Notes: generated by a model from the letters alone, not told the origin. A DNA stretch of 12,242 nt from Casp-actino8 sp041159745 (GCA_041159745.1 JBEAXP010000095.1:1-12242), one strand, 5' to 3'; shown: positions 1 through 7,365, counted from the stretch's first letter. Numbers and translations: made by a program.

Positions 1-121
1 CGAGCCGCACGAAATCGCCCAAGGTGCGCTGTTCCTCGCGAGTGACGAAAGCAGTTGGATGACCGGGCAATCGCTCGTCATCGACGGCGGAATCACCGCC
101 GCCTACGTGACACCCGAGTGA
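1..121 (+). CDS. SDR family oxidoreductase, C-terminal fragment (5' end outside window)
   Basis: Only the last 39 codons are present, read from base 2 to a TGA at 119-121. The residues ALFLASDESSWMTGQSLVID followed by GG form the typical C-terminus of a classical short-chain dehydrogenase/reductase: the 'FLASDxxxxxTGxxxxVDGG' stretch that follows the substrate loop. The Rossmann cofactor site and the Ser-Tyr-Lys catalytic residues lie upstream of the window, so substrate and cofactor cannot be judged. A family member would be about 250 residues, so roughly 85% of the gene is missing. The stop codon is one base away from the stop codon of the convergent VOC gene, leaving no room for a separate terminator. 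SDR assignment is firm; function is unknown. Confidence 0.85.
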   Translation, partial: EPHEIAQGALFLASDESSWMTGQSLVIDGGITAAYVTPE

Positions 122-122
122 G

Positions 123-788
123 TCAATCGATCACGACGGTGCCGCGCGCGGTCTGAACCCGCGCGGCGAGGGCCGGCCGATCGGCGAAGTGGACGACGAT
201 GCGGGCGGGTTCGTCGCCCAGGGTCGGGTCGTCGCTCACGGCCGACAGCATGAGGTCGATCGATCGCGGCTCGGGGTGGAAGATCTCGAGGTCGACGAGC
301 AGTCCGGCCACCGGCAGGTCGTTCGACGGATGAGGCGAGTGGCCCCAGTCGATGAAGAACGGCAGAACACCCGACGTGAGGGTCGCTCGGGAGGCGACCG
401 TGAGCGACCATTCGAGGAGCACTCCGTCGGGACGTTGACGAGACATCGAAACGATCGATCCGGGATCGAACCCCGACTCGCGGGCCAGAGCGACCACGTC
501 GACGAGTGGGCGACGCGACGACGCGCACCAGCCGACGAGTCGAGGTTCGTCGAGATCGTCGATGCCGAACGGCCGGGGAGACGTCGGTTCGGGTTGGGCC
601 GGGTCGGGTCCGATGACTTCGAGGTAGGTCGAACCTCCCAGTCCGACCAACGCGTTGTACGTGCCCCAACCCAGATGGGCACCGCCGGGAACCGGCGCCA
701 CTCCGAGCAACTCCTCGATACGTCGAACGCTGTGTCCGAGGTCGGGAGTCGCGTACACGAGGTGATCGATGGTCAAGTGAGTACCCAT
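123..788 (-). CDS. Glyoxalase-like (VOC superfamily) protein
   Basis: A 221-residue protein. It opens with a VOC-type strand, TIDHLVYATPDL (residues 6-17), then a 'GGAHLGWGTYNALVGLG' segment (35-51) and YLEVIGPD (55-62). This matches the glyoxalase_3 / VOC-like domain, in which the early His (H9) and the Glu of YLEV (E57) occupy positions that often bind metal. VOC proteins catalyse isomerisation, epimerisation, ring cleavage or lyase reactions; no substrate can be assigned. The reading frame stays open to 917, but I chose the ATG at 788 because the VOC domain begins there and GAGGGAG lies 4 nt before it. The gene is divergent from the 3-hydroxyisobutyrate-dehydrogenase-like gene (31 bp between starts) and convergent with the SDR fragment. 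Family confidence is good; role is unknown. Confidence 0.82.
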   Translation of the reverse strand: MGTHLTIDHLVYATPDLGHSVRRIEELLGVAPVPGGAHLGWGTYNALVGLGGSTYLEVIGPDPAQPEPTSPRPFGIDDLDEPRLVGWCASSRRPLVDVVALARESGFDPGSIVSMSRQRPDGVLLEWSLTVASRATLTSGVLPFFIDWGHSPHPSNDLPVAGLLVDLEIFHPEPRSIDLMLSAVSDDPTLGDEPARIVVHFADRPALAARVQTARGTVVID

Positions 789-789
789 G

Positions 790-803
790 GGCTCCCTCGA
801 GCC
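790..803. repeat. Short inverted repeat in the divergent VOC / hydroxyacid dehydrogenase gap
   Basis: GGCTC-CCTC-GAGCC lies in the 31-bp gap between the two divergent start codons. It could be a regulator half-site pair or chance in GC-rich DNA. The gap is so short that the two promoters must overlap each other or sit inside the opposite gene. Confidence 0.25.
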
Positions 804-819
804 TGCCAAACTCGACCTC

Positions 820-1707
820 ATGTCAGAAACTTCTCGTGCTCGCATGGCCTTCCTCGGACTCGGAGTGATGGGCGGACCGATGGCCGGACACCTCGCCAAG
901 GCCGGACACGACGTCACCGTCTACAACCGCACCGCGTCCAAGAGCGATCAGTGGGTGAGTGAACACGGTGGTCGCAGTGCGCTCACTCCGGCCGCGGCCG
1001 CATCCGGTTCCGAATTCGTGATGATGTGCGTGGGCAACGATGCCGACGTTCGTTCGGTCGCGCTCGGGCCCGATGGCGCATTGGCCGGCATGTCGGCGGG
1101 ATCGGTTCTCATCGATCACACCACGGCCTCGGCCGATGTGGCGCGCGAACTCGCGGCCGCGTGTGCGGCCAAGGGTGTCGGCTTCGTCGATGCGCCGGTG
1201 TCGGGCGGACAGGCCGGCGCCGTGAACGGTGCGCTGACCATCATGTGCGGATGCGACGACGCGGCGGTGTTCGCCCGGGTTCGCGAAGCGGTGGCGCCGT
1301 ACGCGCGCGCCTGTGCTCTTCTGGGCTCGGCCGGGGCCGGCCAGCTCACCAAGATGGTGAACCAGATCTGCATCGCCGGTGTCGTGCAAGGTCTGGCCGA
1401 GGGAGTCAACTTCGCGCAGAAGGCCGGCCTCGACGTCGACGCCGTCGTCGACGTGATCGGCAAGGGGGCGGCTCAGAGCTGGCAGATGGACAATCGGGCC
1501 AGCACGATGGCGCGGGGCGAATTCGAGTTCGGGTTCGCGGTGGAGTGGATGCGCAAGGACTTGGCCATCTGTCTGGCCGAGGCCAACCGCAACGGTGCTC
1601 GGCTGCCCCTCACCGCGCTGGTCGACCAGTTCTACGCCCAGGTTCTGGCCCGGGGTGGTCGTCGTTGGGACACCAGCAGCCTCGTACATCTGCTGCAGAA
1701 CGACTAG
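820..1707 (+). CDS. NAD(P)-dependent beta-hydroxyacid dehydrogenase (3-hydroxyisobutyrate dehydrogenase-like)
   Basis: A 295-residue cytosolic oxidoreductase. Visible landmarks are the Rossmann motif GLGVMGGPMAGHL (13-25), YNRT (35-38), whose Arg suggests NADP(H) rather than NAD(H), the substrate-binding DAPVSGG (124-130) and GSAGAGQLTKMVNQ (169-182). K178 is the expected catalytic lysine and N181 its partner. A second family-conserved region, WMRKDL, is at 243-248. The length is normal for 3-hydroxyisobutyrate, tartronate-semialdehyde and related imine/hydroxyacid reductases, which cannot be separated by eye. The ATG at 820 is preferred. An in-frame ATG at 787 would add 11 residues and overlap the divergent VOC gene by 2 nt; neither start has a strong ribosome binding site. 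The Rieske gene follows 19 nt downstream on the same strand and may be co-transcribed. Confidence 0.88.
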   Translation: MSETSRARMAFLGLGVMGGPMAGHLAKAGHDVTVYNRTASKSDQWVSEHGGRSALTPAAAASGSEFVMMCVGNDADVRSVALGPDGALAGMSAGSVLIDHTTASADVARELAAACAAKGVGFVDAPVSGGQAGAVNGALTIMCGCDDAAVFARVREAVAPYARACALLGSAGAGQLTKMVNQICIAGVVQGLAEGVNFAQKAGLDVDAVVDVIGKGAAQSWQMDNRASTMARGEFEFGFAVEWMRKDLAICLAEANRNGARLPLTALVDQFYAQVLARGGRRWDTSSLVHLLQND

Positions 1708-1714
1708 GCGGGCG

Positions 1715-1720
1715 TAAGGT
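1715..1720 (+). promoter_or_regulatory. Candidate -10 box (leaderless start) or weak ribosome binding site for the Rieske gene
   Basis: TAAGGT lies exactly 6 nt before the ATG at 1727. This fits the actinobacterial TAnnnT box of leaderless transcripts, but the AAGG within it could equally act as a Shine-Dalgarno sequence with 7-nt spacing. I see no convincing -35 element at the usual distance. Confidence 0.35.
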
Positions 1721-1726
1721 ACGGGC

Positions 1727-2947
1727 ATGGGGGAGAAAGACGTTCGTCGCACGCTGCTGGCCCAGGCCGAGCGGACGCTGGCCCACAATCAGGCCGGAAC
1801 CACCGATCTCACCGAGTCGGTCACGCGCATTCCCGCCGCCAACTACTTCGATCCGGAGCGCTGGCAGCGTGAAGTCGATCTGATCTTCAAGAGGGTCCCC
1901 CTTCTCCTGGCCACGTCGGCCGAGATCAAGGAGCCGAACTCCTACAAGGCCATCGAAGTGTGCGGGATGCCCGTGCTGGTCGTGCGCGACTCCGATGGGG
2001 TCGTGCGCGCGTTCGTCAACATGTGCAGTCACCGCGGTGCGATGCTCGTCGACGAGGGCGTCGGCTCGACTCGACGTTTCACCTGTCCGTACCACGCCTG
2101 GAGCTACAACCAGCAGGGCGATCTGGTCGGCATCTTCAAGCAGAGCGACTTCGGCGAGATCGACTTCTCGTGCATGAGCCTCACGAGCCTGCCGGTCACC
2201 GAGCGGGCCGGCCTCATCTGGGTCATCTTGTCGCCCACCTCGACGCTCGACCTCGACGCCTTCTTCGCGGGCTACGACGAACTCCTGGGTTTCTGCAACT
2301 TCGCCGACATGAACCACTTCGGTTCACGTCGACTCGTCGGCCCCAATTGGAAGGTGTCGTTCGACGGCTACGTCGACTTCTACCACCTGCCGATTCTTCA
2401 CAAGAACACCTTCGGCGCCAACTTCCCCGCCGATGCGCTGTTCCATCGCGTCGGTCCGCATCAGCGCGTCACCGGTCCGCGCGGTTCGTGGTCGAAGCTC
2501 GAAGGCGTTCCGAAGGATGAGTGGCCCGACAGCGTTCTGACCGGGGGAGTGTGGAGCGTTTTCCCGCACGCGTCCATTGCCGGCTTCGACATCGGCGAGC
2601 ACAAGATCTACCAAGTCGCCCGCATCTTCCCGGGGGCCAACGCCGACGAGTCGATCTCGTATCTCGACTTCATCTCCACGGCGCCGCTCACCGACGAGTT
2701 CATCGAGACCGCCAATCAGCAGATCGCCTTCCTCGAGCACGTCGTGCGCGACGAGGACTACGCCACCGGCCTGAAGATTCAGCGCACCGTCAAGACCGGA
2801 GCGAAGAAGGAGTTCGTGTTCGGCCGGAACGAAGGCGGTGCGCAATACGTGCACGGGTGGCTCGATGCGATCCTCGAGACTCCCGACAGCGAGCTGTCCG
2901 ACTTGTTCCGCCGCGGCATCTCGGCCGGGCGACTCGTCACCGACTGA
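1727..2947 (+). CDS. Rieske [2Fe-2S] ring-hydroxylating oxygenase, alpha subunit
   Basis: A 406-residue non-haem iron oxygenase subunit. The Rieske cluster ligands are C100-x-H102 (MCSHRGAML) and C120-x2-H123 (CPYHAWSY). The C-terminal catalytic half carries the mononuclear iron site in NWKVSFDGYVDFYHLPILHK (207-226), with H220 and H225 as iron ligands and D217 as the bridging aspartate that passes electrons between neighbouring subunits. Such enzymes hydroxylate, dihydroxylate or demethylate aromatic, terpenoid or steroid substrates using electrons from a ferredoxin and reductase; none is encoded in the window, nor is a beta subunit, so a homotrimeric alpha-only enzyme is likely. The substrate cannot be read from the sequence. 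It lies 19 nt after the hydroxyacid dehydrogenase, and its last 11 bp overlap the end of the convergent acoC-like gene. Confidence 0.93.
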   Translation: MGEKDVRRTLLAQAERTLAHNQAGTTDLTESVTRIPAANYFDPERWQREVDLIFKRVPLLLATSAEIKEPNSYKAIEVCGMPVLVVRDSDGVVRAFVNMCSHRGAMLVDEGVGSTRRFTCPYHAWSYNQQGDLVGIFKQSDFGEIDFSCMSLTSLPVTERAGLIWVILSPTSTLDLDAFFAGYDELLGFCNFADMNHFGSRRLVGPNWKVSFDGYVDFYHLPILHKNTFGANFPADALFHRVGPHQRVTGPRGSWSKLEGVPKDEWPDSVLTGGVWSVFPHASIAGFDIGEHKIYQVARIFPGANADESISYLDFISTAPLTDEFIETANQQIAFLEHVVRDEDYATGLKIQRTVKTGAKKEFVFGRNEGGAQYVHGWLDAILETPDSELSDLFRRGISAGRLVTD

Positions 2948-4367
2948 CGGCGTCCAGCGCCTTCGGATCGTTCAGTAGCTCGACGATCGTCTGCGCGAAC
3001 TGCGCGGCCGGGGCGCCGTCGAAGACGCGGTGATCCCACGTGAGGCTCAACGTGAGCCGCTTGGTGGTGCTCACCTTTCCCTTGGTCCCGAGGACCAGAT
3101 CGTCGCGCAGACGTCCGACGCCGAGGATCGCGGTGTTGGGCGGATTGATGACCGGAGTGAAGGCGTCGACGCCGAACATGCCGAGTGCGCTCACCGAGAA
3201 GGTGCCGCCCTCGAGGTCGTTGAGAGCCAATGATCCGCCGCGAGCGGCCGTGGCCAGCCGCTTGGTCTCGGCGGCGAGGGCCGTGAGGTCGAGTCGATCG
3301 GCGTGGCGAACCACCGGGACGACCAGACCCTCGTCGAGAGCGACGGCCATGCCGACGTGCACATCGGGCAGGAGAGCGATGCCTTCGGCGGTGACCTGGC
3401 TGTTGACGATCGGGTGGGCTCGCAGTGCACGAGCGGCCGCGGCGATCACGTAGTCGGTGAATCCGGGCTTGACCTCACGCGCGTCGCGATCGACGATCAC
3501 CGCATCGAGGTCGGCGTCCATCGTGAGGGTGAGTTGCGCCATCTGCTGAAGCGACGCGTGCATGCGCTTGGCGATCGTGCCGCGCATTCCCGACATCTTC
3601 TTCATCGACGTGGGCGTCTGGCTGGCCGGGGGCAACGTGTCGGAAGATGACGCGGCGGCGGGTGACGGCGCTGATGCCGTCGCCGTCGCGGCCAAGCGCA
3701 GACGGACGTGGGCGGCAACCGCGTCACGGGTGACCCGGCCGTCCTGGGCGTCGTAGGGAACGGACGCGAGATCGATGCCGAGTAGTTCGGCCAACTGCCG
3801 GGCCGCGGCCGTGGCCAGCACGTTTCCTGAGGGTGACACGATGGGTGCGACGGCGGGCGCCGACACCGCCGGAGCACTGGGGCGCGGACGCGTCGCGGCC
3901 ACTTCGACGTCTTCGGACACGATGCGACCTTCGGGTCCGGTTCCGACCACCGAATTCAGATCGACCCCGAGTTCGGCGGCACGTCGACGCGCGTTGGGCG
4001 ACACGAAGAGGCGACCATCGCGACGAGCCGGTGCGGCTGGGGTCGAAACGGCGGTGGGGGGCGCCGAAACACTGGCGGCGGCTGGTGCCGCGGCCGAGGC
4101 GGCCGGCCGGTTCGCCGCCGGCGGTTGTTCGCCGTCGGCGAGCAGGAGTGCGATCACCGCGCCGCAGGCGTGGGTGGATCCGACGTCGGCGATGTGATGC
4201 AGGATTCCCTCAGCCGCGGCCTCGACGTCGCTCTCGACCTTGTCGGTTTCGATGCGCAGCACCGCCATGCCCGGGGTGATCTTCTGGCCCGACGGAACGA
4301 GCCACTCGAGGATCGTGCCCTCTTCCATGGTGAGACCCAACTTGGGCATCAAGAAATCAGTGGCCAT
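2937..4367 (-). CDS. acoC: Dihydrolipoamide acyltransferase (E2) of an acetoin/2-oxoacid dehydrogenase complex
   Basis: A 476-residue E2 core subunit that transfers the acyl group from E1 to CoA. Residues 1-78 are a lipoyl domain with the lipoylated lysine K43 in IETDKVESD. An Ala/Pro linker (about 81-115) follows. The segment FVSPNARRRAAELGVDLNSV (121-140), continuing through GTGPEGRIVSEDV, is a peripheral-subunit-binding domain (PSBD). After a second linker, LATAAARQLAELLGIDLASV (184-203) through DGRVTRDAV looks like another one. A third Ala/Pro linker leads to the catalytic domain (about 255-476) with WDHRVFDG, H446 and D450 being the active-site pair. The ATG at 4367 is supported by AGAAGGA 5 nt upstream and by the lipoyl domain beginning there. 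It overlaps the acoX-like stop by 11 nt and is the last gene of the operon. E2 identity is firm; acetoin specificity rests on the neighbours. Confidence 0.93.
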   Translation of the reverse strand: MATDFLMPKLGLTMEEGTILEWLVPSGQKITPGMAVLRIETDKVESDVEAAAEGILHHIADVGSTHACGAVIALLLADGEQPPAANRPAASAAAPAAASVSAPPTAVSTPAAPARRDGRLFVSPNARRRAAELGVDLNSVVGTGPEGRIVSEDVEVAATRPRPSAPAVSAPAVAPIVSPSGNVLATAAARQLAELLGIDLASVPYDAQDGRVTRDAVAAHVRLRLAATATASAPSPAAASSSDTLPPASQTPTSMKKMSGMRGTIAKRMHASLQQMAQLTLTMDADLDAVIVDRDAREVKPGFTDYVIAAAARALRAHPIVNSQVTAEGIALLPDVHVGMAVALDEGLVVPVVRHADRLDLTALAAETKRLATAARGGSLALNDLEGGTFSVSALGMFGVDAFTPVINPPNTAILGVGRLRDDLVLGTKGKVSTTKRLTLSLTWDHRVFDGAPAAQFAQTIVELLNDPKALDAVSR

Positions 4368-5376
4368 TGTGATCCTTCTGGGTTTTGCCCTGCGACGTGA
4401 TGTCGAATGACAGTGTCGACGCGGCGCGAACGAGAGTCCGTTCGACATCGATGACGAGCGGTCCGGATGATTCGACGCGCACCGTGACCGTGCCGTCGGG
4501 ACTGACGGCCAGATCGCGTTCGCCGTCGAAGGCGAGGATGGTGCGGCCGGTGAGAGTGATCGATTCGCCCTCGGCGAGCGGCCGGACTTCTGCGACGTCG
4601 ATCGTGGTGAACGAGCCGGGCGCGAGCGGAACCCGCACGCGCCGACCGCCGCCACCGAGGCGAACGAACACGCCGCCGGATTCCCAGCGATCGACAGGAT
4701 GGATGCGGCCGGCGATCGACGACAGACCCGTGCTGGCCGGCGTCGCGACGGCGGCGACGACCGCGGTGATGGTGCTCGGGTCGCGGACCGCGCGGGCGCC
4801 GATGAAGTCGGCGTCGATGAAAGCCAGGTCGACGAGAGCCACATCGTCGACCGACGAGTCGCGATCATCCACGCGCACGACGATCTTCTTGGATCGACGC
4901 GCCACCTCGGCCACGGAGACGACTCCCGATGCGACGAGACCGGCGGCCGCACCGGCCGACGTGCCGTCGACCGCCACCGGATAGACGTTGTTGGTGCCGG
5001 TGGAGATGGCGATGAGCGGGGCGTCGGGCCAACCCAGTGCCACATCGCGCGATGTCCCGTCTCCACCGAGAGCGATCACCGCTCCGGTTTGCTCCTTCCA
5101 GAAACGTCGAGCCGCGCCGATGGTGTCGTAGCGCGAGCCGGTGACCGGCTCGTCGACGATTTCGACCGGGGCATCGAGACCTTCGGCGGCGCGTCGGCCC
5201 AAGTGATGCGTGTCGGGAGCGATGAGGATTCGCTCGGCTCCCGATTCGGCCGCGGCCACGATCGCCCGGCGAACGATGCCGACCTTGGTGACGTCGCTCG
5301 TGTGCGTCGCCGGCGTCACCAGACGCCGGATGTCCTTGCCCGCGTTCGGGTTGACGATGATGCCGACGGTCGACAC
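4357..5376 (-). CDS. acoX: AcoX-like protein with ATP-NAD kinase fold
   Basis: A 339-residue protein resembling the AcoX proteins found in acetoin dehydrogenase operons, which belong to the NAD-kinase/diacylglycerol-kinase fold. Visible motifs are VGIIVNPNAGKDIRR (4-18), the nucleotide-binding GGDGTSRD (104-111) and ISTGTNNVYP (124-133). The later segment STGLSSIAGRIHPVDR is also typical of the family. The biochemical role of AcoX is not established; nucleotide phosphorylation or supply of a cofactor is possible. I chose the GTG at 5376 because family homology starts there and it lies 7 nt after the acoB-like stop codon. The frame is open up to 5523, but that extension reads as low-quality sequence inside acoB. 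The gene sits between E1 beta and E2, and overlaps acoC by 11 nt. Confidence 0.85.
   Translation of the reverse strand: MSTVGIIVNPNAGKDIRRLVTPATHTSDVTKVGIVRRAIVAAAESGAERILIAPDTHHLGRRAAEGLDAPVEIVDEPVTGSRYDTIGAARRFWKEQTGAVIALGGDGTSRDVALGWPDAPLIAISTGTNNVYPVAVDGTSAGAAAGLVASGVVSVAEVARRSKKIVVRVDDRDSSVDDVALVDLAFIDADFIGARAVRDPSTITAVVAAVATPASTGLSSIAGRIHPVDRWESGGVFVRLGGGGRRVRVPLAPGSFTTIDVAEVRPLAEGESITLTGRTILAFDGERDLAVSPDGTVTVRVESSGPLVIDVERTLVRAASTLSFDITSQGKTQKDHNGH
4373..4379 (-). promoter_or_regulatory. Ribosome binding site of the acoC-like gene
   Basis: AGAAGGA lies 5 nt before the ATG at 4367, inside the end of the acoX-like gene. It settles the E2 start against the much longer open frame that reaches 5066. 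Confidence 0.75.
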
Positions 5377-5383
5377 GTGTCGT

Positions 5384-6385
5384 TCAGGCTCCGACCGGCG
5401 ACCGGAAGAGAACGCTGCGGATACCCGCCTCGATGCGCGCTCCATCGGGGATGTAGTGCTGCTCGAGCGCCGGCGAGAAAGGCACCGGGGAGAAAGGTGC
5501 GGCGATGCGGCCGACCGGAGCATCGAGATAGTCGAAGGCGTGCTCCTGGATCTGCGCGGCCACTTCGGCCCCCAGACCCCCGAAGCGCACGGCTTCGTGC
5601 ACGACCACCACGCGGTTGGTCTTCTTGGCCGACGCCACGATGGTGTCGATGTCGAGCGGCTGCAGGGTGCGCGGATCGATGATCTCGCACTGGATGCCTT
5701 CGCCGGCCAGCTTCTCGGCCACCGCGGTGGCCTCGTGCACCATGCGTCCCCACGCCACGATCGTCACGTCGTTGCCGGGCCGCACGACATTGGCCACGCC
5801 GAGCGGAACGATGTAGCGCTCTTCGGGCACCGGACCCTGGATGCCCAGGAGACGCTTGTGCTTGATCATCACGGTCGGGTTGTCCTCGCGAATGCAAGCC
5901 GCCATGAGACCCTTCATGTCGTAGGGCGTGGCCGGATGGACGACCTTGAGGCCGGGGATGTGGCACAGCAGCGCTTCCAACGACTGACTGTGCTGGGCGG
6001 CGGCCGAGAGGCCGCCACCGCCGGCGGTGGTGATGGTGAGCGGAATTCGAGCCTCGCCACCGAACATGTACTTCAACTTGGCGGCCTGATTCACGATCTG
6101 GTCCATGGCCACGCACATGAAGTCCATGAACATCAAGTCGACGATGGGACGAAGACCCGTGACGGCGGCACCGACGCCGAGGCCGATGATCGCCTGCTCG
6201 CTGATGGGAGTGTCGACCACACGCTCGGTGCCGAACTTGGCCTGCAGTCCGCCGAAGGTGCCGAAGACGCCGCCGAAGGCTCCGATGTCCTCGCCGGCGC
6301 AGAACACATTGGGATCGTCCTCCATCGCCTGGCGGACGGCCTCGTTGAACGCCATCACGTACGGGAGTTTGCGTTCGTCGCTCAT
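5384..6385 (-). CDS. acoB: TPP-dependent dehydrogenase E1 beta subunit (acetoin dehydrogenase type)
   Basis: A 333-residue transketolase-like E1 beta subunit, which pairs with the alpha subunit to form an alpha2beta2 thiamine-diphosphate enzyme. The N-terminal pyrimidine-binding domain shows AGEDIGAFGGVFG (30-42), PISEQAIIGLGVG (60-72, with E63 the expected cofactor-activating glutamate) and the active-site AAAQHSQSLEALLCHIPGLK (128-147, His132). The C-terminal transketolase domain contains IIDPRTLQPLD and VVVVHEAVRFGGLG. Length is normal. The ATG overlaps the acoA stop by one base (TGATG), with GGAGGA 5 nt upstream, so translation is probably coupled and gives equal amounts of the two subunits. 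The E1 beta call is secure; the true acyl substrate is unproven. Confidence 0.95.
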   Translation of the reverse strand: MSDERKLPYVMAFNEAVRQAMEDDPNVFCAGEDIGAFGGVFGTFGGLQAKFGTERVVDTPISEQAIIGLGVGAAVTGLRPIVDLMFMDFMCVAMDQIVNQAAKLKYMFGGEARIPLTITTAGGGGLSAAAQHSQSLEALLCHIPGLKVVHPATPYDMKGLMAACIREDNPTVMIKHKRLLGIQGPVPEERYIVPLGVANVVRPGNDVTIVAWGRMVHEATAVAEKLAGEGIQCEIIDPRTLQPLDIDTIVASAKKTNRVVVVHEAVRFGGLGAEVAAQIQEHAFDYLDAPVGRIAAPFSPVPFSPALEQHYIPDGARIEAGIRSVLFRSPVGA

Positions 6386-7365
6386 CAGTTTCCTCCGTTG
6401 GCCGAGTAGACGTCGACCAGAACCTGATCGGAAGTGGGCAGCGGGCTGTCCTCGGCGAACTTGATCGCCACTTCGATGTCATTGCGAAGCTCGGCCCAGA
6501 TGTCGTCGAATTGCTGACGTGTCGCCACCTTGTTCTCGATCATGCGATCCTCGAGAGTGAAGATCGGGTCGCGTTCCTTCCACTTGGCGACCTCGTCGTC
6601 GGAGCGATACTTGAGTCCGAGGTTCTGCACTCCGTGGTGGTTGTAGAAGCGGTAGGTCTTGGCCTCGATCAACGACGGTCCGCCGCCGGCACGGGCCTTG
6701 GCGACCGCTTCGAGAGCCGCTTCGTGCACGGCGATCACGTCCATGCCGTCGACGATGACGCCGGGCATGCCGTAGCCGGCCGCGCGGTCGACGATGTCGG
6801 TGATGGCCATGGTCTTGTCGCGCGGGGTGAACTCCCCGTACTCGTTGTTCTCGCAGGCGAACACGATGGGCAGGTGCAGTGCACAGGCCATGTTGGCGGC
6901 CTCGTGGAACGCGCCGATGTTGGTGGCGCCGTCGCCGAAGAACGCCACCGCCACCTGACCACGCCCGCGGTACTTGTTGGCGAAGGCGGCGCCCACCGCG
7001 ATGGGCGAGCCGGCACCGACGATTCCGTTGGCGCCGAGCATGCCGAGCGAAAGGTCGGAGATGTGCATCGAGCCGCCCTTGCCCTTGCAGTAGCCGGTTG
7101 ACTTGCCCATGAGTTCGGCCATCATCCGGTTGAAGTCGCCGCCCTTGGCCACCAGATGTCCGTGACCGCGGTGCGTCGACGTGATGTGGTCGTCGTCGTT
7201 GAGCGCGCCGCAGATTCCGGATGCCACGGCTTCCTCGCCCACGTAGAGATGGAGGAAGCCCGGCAGTTTGGCCGCTTCGGCCAGACGTCCGGCGGCTTCT
7301 TCGAACAGGCGAATACGAACCATGCGTCGGTGCAGGTCGAACTGAACGGCGGGTGTGATGCTCAT
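6385..7365 (-). CDS. acoA: TPP-dependent dehydrogenase E1 alpha subunit (acetoin dehydrogenase type)
   Basis: A 326-residue E1 alpha subunit that decarboxylates or cleaves the substrate on thiamine diphosphate. The TPP/Mg motif starts at GDG (144-146) and ends at ENN (172-174), with about 26 residues between, as expected for GDGx(24-30)NN. STHRGHGH (63-70) and GKGGSMHISD (95-104) are conserved active-site and cofactor-contacting segments. The regulatory/active-site loop reads TYRFYNHHGVQN (237-248) where many E1 alphas have 'YR..GHS', so the key His (H243) is kept while its neighbours differ. The start at 7365 has AGGAG 4 nt upstream, and the reading frame further upstream is low-complexity sequence from the opposite strand of the ThuA gene. 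It starts 7 nt after the ThuA-like stop. Confidence 0.95.
   Translation of the reverse strand: MSITPAVQFDLHRRMVRIRLFEEAAGRLAEAAKLPGFLHLYVGEEAVASGICGALNDDDHITSTHRGHGHLVAKGGDFNRMMAELMGKSTGYCKGKGGSMHISDLSLGMLGANGIVGAGSPIAVGAAFANKYRGRGQVAVAFFGDGATNIGAFHEAANMACALHLPIVFACENNEYGEFTPRDKTMAITDIVDRAAGYGMPGVIVDGMDVIAVHEAALEAVAKARAGGGPSLIEAKTYRFYNHHGVQNLGLKYRSDDEVAKWKERDPIFTLEDRMIENKVATRQQFDDIWAELRNDIEVAIKFAEDSPLPTSDQVLVDVYSANGGN
6391..6396 (-). promoter_or_regulatory. Strong ribosome binding site of the acoB-like gene
   Basis: GGAGGA sits 5 nt before the ATG within the last codons of the acoA-like gene. Together with the TGATG stop/start overlap it indicates coupled translation of the two E1 subunits. 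Confidence 0.75.

Noticed and set aside
189..962. 257-residue open frame on the plus strand opposite the VOC gene
   Set aside because: It is rich in Arg, Gly and Asp with no domain, and is the usual antisense shadow of a GC-rich gene; the minus-strand frame carries clear VOC motifs.
4368..5066. E2 as a 709-residue protein with a long N-terminal extension
   Set aside because: The extension is Arg/Ser/Pro-rich out-of-frame translation of the acoX-like gene; the lipoyl domain and a good ribosome binding site mark ATG 4367.
4699..5682. Plus-strand frames opposite acoX and acoB
   Set aside because: Arg/Gly-rich composition without recognisable domains; explained as antisense shadows.
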